64,000 bases of DNA from Sapria himalayana (Eukaryota > Streptophyta > Magnoliopsida > Malpighiales > Rafflesiaceae): positions 744,001-808,000 of the forward strand of contig JAREIK010000781.1 of the NCBI GenBank assembly GCA_029783825.1, read 5' to 3'. The notes beneath the pieces were generated by a model, which made no database searches, had not been told where the DNA came from, and saw nothing but the letters and a program-made list of their open reading frames with translations. Positions 41,101-53,000 of this stretch are shown piece after piece; within the stretch, counting starts at the first letter, position 1; each line of letters begins with the position of its first letter. The translations under genes and the position numbers were made by a program.

Positions 41101-43971
41101 TCTCTTTCGTCATAATTGGTGTCATCTTGAAAGTGATAATGCCTCAGAATGAGACTATATCCTAGTACTAACAAAAGAATAAATAAAAAGATTAAATAAA
41201 ATGAGAAAATAATAAAACCTGTGAAATCATATGTCGAGTACAACTCACTTATCCATTCTAAAAAATAATTGAAAGTTTAAGATCAAAGGAACTGACAACA
41301 TAATCATCTAACTCCTCGATAAGCTTATCATTAGTCTGAGCATGCTAAGTATGACTCTTTCTGCTAGCAAAGACTATATATCATGTATAATCAAGTCTCC
41401 TAGCCATTGTATGAGCTTCTATTAGATAAGACTCATGAACAAATTTATCATTTGGGCCTAAAAAGATTTTCTTTCTTAAAAAACCTTATTCTCTATAAAA
41501 TTAATATGATTTGAATTTGTTAGCACATATAATAACTCTATTAGAACTATATTATATTGAATAACATGCTCGAATATAGTAGGCAAAAGAATCTTTCTAT
41601 TAACCGATGATCCAAGCAATATTATAGACAAGGAATGAAGAGTGATAGATCTAAAAAAATAAATCTTTGTCCAAAAACTAACATATGGACTTATTAAAAT
41701 CCTATTAGTATTCGATAAAAAATATTTGTATTATCTATGAGAGTTGGAGTATCCAACGAAGTACATGTCAATGTCCTAGATGCTAGCTTTTTCTATCCTA
41801 AAGAATGATCGAGGACAATAAATATACTCAACTTCAAGAAGAGAAGCTACATAATCTCTATTCAAGATGTAAAATCTAGAAGGATATATATTGAAAATGA
41901 ATAAAAAATGACATCTGAATAATGAGATAGAATATAATTAAAATGACATCTTCCCAATAATGTTTCGAGACACTCTTTCTAAGTATGAATATCAGAACTA
42001 TCTCAATTAGATAAATATTTTCCTTAGAAAAGCTATTATATTGAGATGTGTCGACACAAATTATCCGATGTATAATATTATGATCCAATTAAAAAAATAC
42101 TGAATCGATCTAACATATATGCTAAAGTATGGTTGCTTTTAAATTTTTTTAAATATTTTTATCAAGTCAATTTTTTATAATTTTATGAAATGATTGAAAA
42201 AAAAAATAATATGATTTATCAAAAAAGAGTTATATGCATGTATATCTCACGCAATCATAAACAAATTTGATCGAACACTTAAAGTCTCACTCTGATCACT
42301 TCTCTTCAAAATTTTTATGTCTAAATATATCAAATCAAATGAGTTATTAATCAAACCAAATTACATAAAAGATTAGAAACTTTAGAAAACATTTCTAAAT
42401 GAGATATCTCATGCCCTAGGAATGAAATACACTTAAAGCTTGAATAAAATATTCTCAGCTTAATTAATAATGAATGACCACATTGAGAATGAACAAGTAA
42501 AAAGTAAAACACTTTCAAGAATCTAGAAAAAGATTTTTTTCATAAAAAAAACATATGCTTCACATTGTTCAATCTAATATAAAATTTTTTTTAAAATCTC
42601 ACAATCTTACAAACAAATATCAATAAAAGCAAAAATGAAATCATAATAATATTATCTGGAGATAAAACTTATAGAGTAATCAAAATAAGACAAAGAGAAA
42701 TAAGCAAGATACGTAAAAATAACAAAGACTCAAGCAGAATATTTCCATATCTAATAACTTTCAAATATTTATCATTGATTACAATAATATTTTTAGAATA
42801 AAATAAAAATGTCATGAATATGATATAATTATCAATAAATTAATTATTAACTCCTATGTCAATAATCAATTAGTCTGAAGTCAATATACAAGTAAAACAA
42901 CAATTAATACCAAACATTAATAAAATATTTGATACCTTAAAAAATTCTTATGCTCCTCTCTAATAAGAATAAATGTTATATTGGATAAACTTTATTAGAA
43001 CTATTGGATGATTGTGGCAGGTAGCATATCTCTTTCATTACTCCCCTCTAGTAAAACACTCATGCTTGCATCTTAAAATAATATCAAATATTTATCTCTT
43101 GTGGAGCTCATCATCCTATAATGTGTATTGTGTACATTAAACTAAGGTGCCCCTTAATCTATCTCTACTAAGATAATTTATATCAATACTATATCACAAA
43201 AGTTTTGTTCCTCAAAAAAAAAATTATTATATTTGGATTTTTACCAACCTTGATTTTATTTTATTTTTATTCTTCTAAAAAATCCAATTAGGATTTATAA
43301 TAAATAAAAAGCCCATCAATGCCTCAGGTGCACCACCTGTGCACCTAAATCCTACTCAATCACACCACCATGCATGCCTTTTGCCCTACTTAGATATACC
43401 ACTACATCAACCCCTACCTTGTTTACACCCACCATCACACATGCCTACAATGACAATACTTGGTGGCACAAATGGACTGTGCATCATTCTTTCACATCAT
43501 GCATGATTACACTTTGATAGTATATTAGATGCAATTTTGTATCAAAGGTTTTAATTCTCACTCACAAACAAATAGTTAAATTTTCCCTAGGATTGGCTTT
43601 GATTGATCTATAAAAATATATACTAATAAATGATAAAAAAAAATATCTAATTATAAAGATAAGTTACAATTAAAATAACATATTCCCAATAATATTTTAA
43701 AATATTTTTCTAATTATGAATGTTCAAGACATCTCAATTAAATATATATTCTTTCTTTTAATAATACTATTCTATTGGGATTTGCCAACATAAAAAGTAT
43801 GATATATAATTTAATGATCCATATAATAAATAGTGAATCAATCTAATATATATTCTAACAAATAATTACTTCTTAATTTTTAATATTTTTATCAAGCTAA
43901 TTTTTATTATTTTATGAAATGAGAGAAACATAAATAATATATATATATAATCTATCATGAAAAAGAAATAT

Positions 43972-44025
<54 letters not shown>

Positions 44026-47000
44026 CACGTAGTTATTAACAAAAATAATCAAACACTTAAAATTCTTTATGATCATATCTTTATAAAATTTCTACAAGTT
44101 TGAGTATATTAGATCAAATGACATGTCTTATACTCTAAGGATGAAATACCTTTAGACTAAATAAAAAATTCTTAACTTGGTCAATAATAGATAATCACTT
44201 TGAGAATGAATAAATAAAAAGTTTAGCACTATCAAATATCTAAAAATATATCTTACAATCAAAGAGAAAATATATAATTCATACAGTTCAATCTCAAATA
44301 AAATCTTTCACAGAATCTCTCAATTTTGCAAACAAACATCAATAAAATTAAAAACAAAGTCATTAAATTTTCTAGAAATAAAATGTACAAAAATTAAACT
44401 AATAGAAAATTTTGAGAATAAATAAGACAAAAAATAACAAAGATCCACATTAAATACTACCAAATCTAATAATTTTCAAGGATGTTTTAGAAAAAGGCAA
44501 GAAAATAATAAATATGATATAATTATCAATAATATAAGTATTAACTCATATATCAATAATTCAGGAGTTTGAAATCAATATTACTAGTGAAACAACAGCT
44601 ATAGGTGTCAAACGGACAGGCCAACCCAACCCGGCACGGAAAAATTTTGTGCCCAGGCTGGTGCCGTGCCGTGGCAAACCGGGCCTCGTGTCATGCCTGA
44701 CCCAGCACGGTTCGGTGGCCCGTGGCACGGCCCGTAGGCATGGTCGGGGACAGCTTTCACACTCAACCCGATGCCCGCACCCACTATCCCAACCCTCACG
44801 AGCCACGGTGGGTTCACCGTGGCTCGGTACACTCGGGCCAATGGCAAGCCCTAAGTCTCGTTCCCCTTCCCGCAAAAAAGGCCGCAGGTCGGGTACAATC
44901 AGACCCGACCCGCGGTCACCTGACCCGACCCAATTCCCCCCCCCCCCCCCCCACACAATGGGCAAAAAAAAAATTAAAATTGTAGCCGTTGGATCTCGCC
45001 TCCAACGGCCCTCATGATTCTGCCCATTAAAAAATTACAAAAAATAAAAAAAAAATAAAAAATGACTTTAAAAAAATATTTTCGGTAATCTATCAATTTT
45101 ACCCCCCCTCTATATAATATTTATATTTTTCATAAATATTTTTTCTCTCAAATCTCACATTTTCTCTCTCAAAAATATTGCTCCTCTCTCTCGGGACTCG
45201 AGATATCGGGATTTCGTCATTTGGCGTAGCTTTTCGGGAATATCAACTTAAATTTTGAATTATGAGCAAGATTGTGTTGCATTGTGCACGTGATCGACCT
45301 TACTGTTTTACCGGGTAATTTATTTTAAGTTTTTATTTACTCTCTCTCTTTCTCTCTAGACCTAAAATAGATATATTTAAAATTTATCATCTAGTCTCTA
45401 AATAAGTGTCCTGATTAACAAAAATCCTAAAAAATGATAAATACTAATAAAATATATTTAAATTTAGAAAATAAAAATTACACAGAGATCTAAGGCTGCT
45501 AAAAGTTTGGTTTCTATAGTCATCTCAACCCAAACTTCAAAAAAATAAAAAACTAGGAGAACTTCTATAGTTTGTACTCATTTTAATATAATAAAATAAA
45601 AAAATATTAGGGGTGAGAAAGAAGAATTGACACAGTGCAAATATTATATGAGACTTTTAACATGTAAAAGTCCGTTTGTGACTGGACACCTTAAGAGGCA
45701 TGCCAAATTATGTACCAAAAAACATGATCCATTAGATCCTAGGCAAACCCAACTTGACACTATATTTTTTGAGACTGAATCGAGTTCAATCTCAAAGTTT
45801 ACTCCCTTTATATACTCCAGAGAGTTGGGTAGGGACGGCATGGCTAGCCTTATCATATTGATGAGTCTTCCGATCAGATTTTCGGAAGATCCAAGGATAG
45901 TGCGCATAATGCAGACATATTTTTAGCCTACTTATCGTAGGATTCCTAGGTCCACATCTAGGAATAACATACTAAATTTATGACATATAATAGAGTGGTG
46001 TCCGTGACGTTCGATATCTGGACAAGTCACGATGAATAATCTTATGCATGTCTCACCAGCCACTATGTAGATTCTAACTGGACAATAAATAAAAAAATTT
46101 TAGGATTCTCTGAGATTCTTCATCATCATGATGACCCGACCATTTTTGAGTGTATAATAAAAATCTTTAGGGAATATAAAATTAAAAATAAAATTTTTAG
46201 TGTCATATTCGATAACGCATCTAATAATGAAGTAGCGATTAACATGTTTGTTAGGAATATTAGAGAAACATCATTAGGAGATATTTTTCATGTCAGATAT
46301 ATGTGTCACTTGATTAACCTAATTATTAAAGTAGGTATGAAGGTGTGTTCTCCCGCGTTGGATAATATACGTAACGTACTAAAATATATTCACACTTATC
46401 GTAGACAACAAGAGTTTGGTAGTCTCTATTTGTCTGTGAATCGTAGACAACACTTATCGTACCTGATATTGAAATCATGTGTTGGATACAAACACGTGAT
46501 ATCCGACTATATCAATAGTAAGAGTGACGAACTTATTATTGACGACACTGACTGTGCTTCAGGAATTTCAATATAAAATTCCTGAAGATTTTTTATGACA
46601 CGACGAACATGTATTCGTCGGTTTATACGCCAACGACTTGCATTACACTCCGGTGCATATGCAACATTAGTAGCATGTTTAGGAAGTATCGAGCTGACCC
46701 GACACTTAGCCATATAATTGCAGAGATGAAGACTAAGTACTTGAAAAACTAGTCCACCGTTCCATCTCTTTATTGCATCGCTGCATGCATGGACCCTAAG
46801 ATTAAGATGGAAGGGGTAGAAAACACGCTGACTTATATTTCCTCGTGCATGAACCTGAAAGAACCACCCGAAGAATTCATTCACGAGAAGTTGACTAACT
46901 TGTTCACATACTACAATACTAGGTATGGTGGTGGTAGTAGTGATACTGTGATTATGGACACGGATACCTTGTTCGGAGATGATGATTTTTTTATTTAGCT

Positions 47001-50000
47001 AGCTAGGAGGAAACATAGGGGTGAACCATTACATAGGAGCGAGCTTTCTCGGTACTTAGATACCAAGTATTGCTCAATCCTATCACATTCTGATACAAAG
47101 AATATTGATATATTACAGTAGTGAAAATCATATGAGTACACATTTCCCATTCTATCTAGGACGACACGGGATCTACTGACTCCTCCGGTGTTGAGCTTAG
47201 TATCAGAATTTACTTTTTCTGTTGTAGTGAACGTGATTTCGAATAGGAGATCGAGATTACGTCCAGATATTGTTAAGACATTGGCTTGTTAGAAAGATTT
47301 GGAAGATTCGAGGTTTAACATCAATGATCATGTTGGAGCTGGGACTGAGATTGGGATAGCAGCAGCATCCACTGCAAAAGTGGAGGAGTTGATTGCTGAT
47401 GATGATGATCCATATGATACTGATCTTGATGCTACAGCTGATAATGCTTATGATATGCCAATTGACGATTGATGATTATCTACTATTTTTTGATTTCAAT
47501 ATTTTATTTTTTATTGATTGTACGCTTTATTTATACGTTACATTGAAACTTTAATTTTGTTTGGTTCGGACATTCGGTATCTAATGACTGATTGGTCATT
47601 TTTCATTTGGTTTTCTATTTTGCTTATGTTATTTTTACTTTTTAATTTTTTTTAGCAAAATTTATTGATTTATTTATTTTATTTTTTCATTTAAAAATTT
47701 ATAACTCTATTATATAATTCTAATAAGTTATAAATTAATTTTATTTTACATTATAAAAAAAATTTTAACTTTGTAAATTTAATACATTTTAAACAATTTT
47801 CATTTTATAAATTTATTATATTATATATTATCTCTAATTTTATATATAATTTAATATTTTATATAATTAAAACTTAACTTTAAAACTATAAAATGAAAAA
47901 AATAAATTTTTACCTAGCCTGGTTTGGCGCGTAGGGCCTGGTTTGGCCCGACCGAGCCAAGCCCGGCACGGCCCGTCGTGTCGACGGGCCGTGCCGTGCT
48001 TGGCTTTTATAAACCGTGCCAGGCCAGGCACGGAAGCACGACCGTGCTCTAAAAAAACTGGCCGGCCCGAACCGGCACGGCTCGTTTGACACCTCTACCT
48101 CTGCCTCCCCCCTCAAATCACGCATTCCCTCTGCCTCCCCCCTCAAATCGCGCCTTCCCTCTGCCTCCCCCCTTCAATCGCGCCCACCGCCTGCGTCAAG
48201 TGGCCAACGTTGCCCGTGCAGCGACGTTGGCCAATGGACGTCCGATACGCCACCGTCTGATATGCCACCGTCTGATACGCCATGTGGCGTATAGGATACG
48301 GATTGATCAATGATACGCCACGTGGCGTATAGGATACGGATTGATCAATGATACGCCACGTGGCGTATCAAACACGTATTCGTGCCGTGTTCGTATCGTG
48401 TCTGTGTGTCAGACACACGAACACAACTGTAGGGAGCTATGTCCGTGCTTCCTTGACAAATTATTTCATTATTTAGGTGTATCTTATATTCTTTCTCAAC
48501 TTATATCATTTCTGATCCTACAACTTGGAGAAAGATAATTTAATCTGTTTCGTTAACTTTTTAGAAATTCTTACTTTATTCACGATCTCTCCAAGATAAA
48601 ACAATTTGGCACCTAAATCCTTGAGATATATCTCCCTTGGGTACACTAGTACTCAACAAGGATATAAATATTTTTTACTATGAAAAAGTAAAATTCTATT
48701 GAGTCCTAATGTTATCTATTTTGAGCATTACTTTTTTTAATGAGCCTACAATAAATGAGTCCAAAAGTTTTTCTTTGACTTGTTATTTTTCATTCTCACA
48801 TACAATCTAATCCCACATAGATCACAAAGTAGTAGAAAAAATTACTCATTAACTACAACTTAATTTGTTAATTCACATTAATATGTCACTCATACAAAAA
48901 TTATCATATGTACTAACAAATATAAATCAAGTTGATTTTAGAGAGAATGAGCCTTCCTAAAAAAGAAAAAATCCCTTGAGCCCAAATAATACAATAATTG
49001 ATGAGTCCACCTTAATACATGCACCAATTGAGCCAGAAACTATAAAACTTAACTATCTAGGACTTAGAGTTTATAATAGAATAATTGAAGCACACACAAT
49101 TTACCCATACCAGATACAAGACTACCAACGAATAAGATGCTCCTAAAACCAACCCCTCTGATCCTAAGATTCCAATTTCTTTCCAAAATAGATAGATGAG
49201 TTGTACACAACACTTACTTTCATAAGTTTTATTATATTTTTATATTTTTATTTCTTTTATTTTTTTTATTACTAATCTTGATAGTATTAGAATACTAAAG
49301 TCTCTTTCTTAAGTATTATTTTATCCAAGATTATATCATAAAATAATAAAACGATATATATCATTCACTCTAATAGAAGTTAGAAGCTAGTATAATAACC
49401 TATGAAAAAATTCATTTTAGTTGCAAATAAATCTTCATTATAAAAATAAGTCTAAATAAAAATGTAGATCATACCTTACGGTGAAACTTATATCAGAGTG
49501 TTCACTTAAAATTTTGGTGTGTATTATCAAAATGCTCTCCTAAATAACCAAGATAACATTCATATAAACTTTTATTTTATTGACACATCTCACAAATAAA
49601 ATATATACCAACTAAATATAAATAATATATCTTTTTATGAAGACATTGAGAATTAGATAAATATGAAATAACTACTTAAGGTTTGAATAATATAATCAGA
49701 TATAATTTATAAATTATGAAATATATTATATGACATAAACTAGTTACTAAAAATCAAGTTTGTGATATTATTTCTGGCAATCACCTCATATGGTTTAAAT
49801 GGATGTGTTACAAATTATTTTTTTATTTTTTTAGATAAGCCCTAATAACATTGTGATTTTTTCTATTGTGTGTGTAAATAATATTCTAATCATAATAGAT
49901 GACAAATTAGAGATCACTCAGCTCATAAGCACCATCTATCATAATTCTAGATGAAATACCTATGGAAACTGAAATATTTTACCGACATAAACATGACTTA

Positions 50001-53000
50001 CTCCATGAGCAATATTGTCTTGTCATAGATGAGATACATGCTTAATACTCTTACAAGAGTTGATCTTTTAGATTGTGCTTTAGCGGATACTTTTATTAAT
50101 CAAAATATTAACTTTACTTCTATTAAAACTCCTCCATTATATCTTATTATTTATCGAGGAATCATAGGAAAGATTAATTATATAAATATTACCAAGTCAA
50201 ATATAACATATACAATATAGTTAATTATTTCTCATATTTTCTTCAACAAAATCAACCAGATATAACTTTTTGCATGCTGAAGTACTTAAAGAAGTTTTCA
50301 AGACAATCTTTTTCAACAATTAAGAATATTTACAATTGAGTAGTAATCAAATTAGAGTAGGACATTAGTTTATACAGAGATAAAATTTATGATAAGTTTT
50401 TATATTTTTCTTAGAGATGATCTTAACTCCAAGAAAAATAACAGACAAATATTCCAAAATGTATAAATAGCTTATGGTGATGACGACTTACACCCCCACC
50501 CTCGACTTAGTGCATAAAGATCCATAAAACTAAGCTTAGAGAAGAAAAAGATAAGATGGATCTCTTCGAACCATTAATGAAGATATATATTATTTGCGCT
50601 ATTATCTGAATATGTATTATAATAATGATATCATCCTAACTCTTTTCCTTAAGCAATAAGTAATCAACTTATATGTCCTTTGTCTATTTGTAAAATACTA
50701 AATTAAAAATTATATATCTTATTCTAAGATTGTTAAAGTAAATATTTGATCTTCTCAAGCATGTATCACATCCATAATATTTTAAAAGTAATTATTATCA
50801 TCACTATGAATTTTTCCTCCATATTGGATCTTGTAATAAGTATCTACCTCTTATTTTTTCAAAGACAATATTATCTCAAAAAAAATTATAAAACCCTAGC
50901 ATAGATATGCATTCAATGCATGCTAGTACTCAACTTGAATATAAATATCTGGCTAACTATAAATATTCAAAGATCACTAAAAAAAATCTGATTTGATCAT
51001 GTTAAATAGTTAATGTTCCCTATATTTTTTGGAGATTTCTTCACTTACCTTAGTAAGTGAAGAACTACGTCAAGATAAACTGTCAAAAAAAATCTAGAGA
51101 ATTACTAATTATACTAACTACATATATAATATTTGATTTGATCATGTTAAATAGTTAATGTTCCCTATATTGTTCCTATAAATTGCAAAGTTAATTAGAA
51201 AAATCAAATCAAAAATAAAATTAAAATATGGATCAATAAAAATATCTATAGAAACATAACTTAAAAGTTCAATGTCCATAAGAGTATAAAACTATGTAAC
51301 CAAAACAAGGTAATCACCTCTGAAAATCTTACAATCTCAAGCTCTCGCCTCTCGGTAACTAATTCAGGCCATATAATATATTTCTCAATCTAAAAACCGT
51401 CTGATTATGAAATTCTAAACTCAGGTAGTTACTCAATATATACCTCATCCCCAAAATTACTACAAATAAATATATTCTTCGCGTATAATTAATATATCAT
51501 CTATTTGTGAGATAATACTAGTAAAACTAGAATATGTACTCAAGTCATCTTGATCACTAGAAAGAAAGTACCATGTTAATTCATACTAAATATCTGAATG
51601 AACTCATTCTCAACATGCCTCATCTTAAGATCATATATCTTTTCATATAAATTTATATTCACAATAAATGCTTTGCAACCAATAACAGGCCTTTCTGAAG
51701 GTTATTAAACTAGTTCACAAGACTCAACATGATATTAGTTTAATAACCTAGTTTAATGACCTTCAAAATTATATGTCCCATTCTCATATATTCATTCCAA
51801 AAAATTTATGAAATTGAGTGTCGAGTATAACTCATATATTCATTCCAAAGAACAATTAGACGATCAAAATTATAGAGATTAGTTTCAGAATTATATGGTT
51901 CTTGCATATACTCATCTCTTGTCTGAGCAAGTTAGATATGTCCCATTCTCCAAGCATAGACTTTAATTTCTTAGTGGTCAAGTCTTTTAATTTCTGGCTC
52001 AACATGAGTTTATATTAGTTAGACTCGTGAACTATTGTATCAACTAGTCTTAAAAGAGATTACCCTTCTTGAAAAACCTCACTCTCTTTAAAATCAACGT
52101 GATCTATAATTATGATAGATATAATAATTTCATGAGTAATATCAAGTTGTGTATTAACAAACTCATACATACTCGACAAGTGACTCTCTCTACTAATACG
52201 TGATCTTGGAAGGAAAAAGGAGAGAAAAAGTAAAGGGTCCAAGTGTAACTTATAAACTTACACTCTGACTAGACTCGTTAAAATAAATCATACTTAAAAA
52301 GGATAATATTAGTACTCATTAAAATCCTAACAATCTCTATTAAAAAATAGTAGTATACTCTTTTAATACAAAAATATCTAAGAAAAACAAATATAAAGAT
52401 ACTATATTTTAATTTGTCTCATTGTGAATACAAATCATGAATAAAATAAATATTTTCAAATATTCTAGAAATTAAACTAAATAATCTTTCTTTATAATAT
52501 AAAATCTGAATGGACTTATATTGAGAAATAACAGAAGACATCGAGTTGATGTCCTCAATTAGATATTAATTCTTATTTTCATCAATTCTATTCTAAGAGT
52601 GTGTGTTGACATATTACGTTTTATATATAATCTCATAATTCATTTAATTAAATATATGTTATAGAATAAAATACTATATATTTTAATATATTATCATTTC
52701 TTATTTTTTAAATATTTTTATCAATTTAAATCATTATATAAAATATCTAAAAAAAATACTTTTGATCTATCATGAAAAAGATATATTCATATATATCATG
52801 AACAATCATCAATAGAAGACATTAAATACATAAAGTTCTCCCTAGTTATATCTTTATTATGTCTCCAAATATCCAATTATATTAAATCGAATGAGTCCTA
52901 ACACTAAATTGAGATACATAATATAAAACTCAAATATGCTTCCCAAACTAATACGCCTCATACTTTACATAAAAATACTCATAAAATTATGATAAAGTAT

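Noticed and set aside
44561..45017. Frames on both strands near hAT copy A left end
   Set aside because: GC-rich subterminal DNA of the transposon; no conserved protein features.
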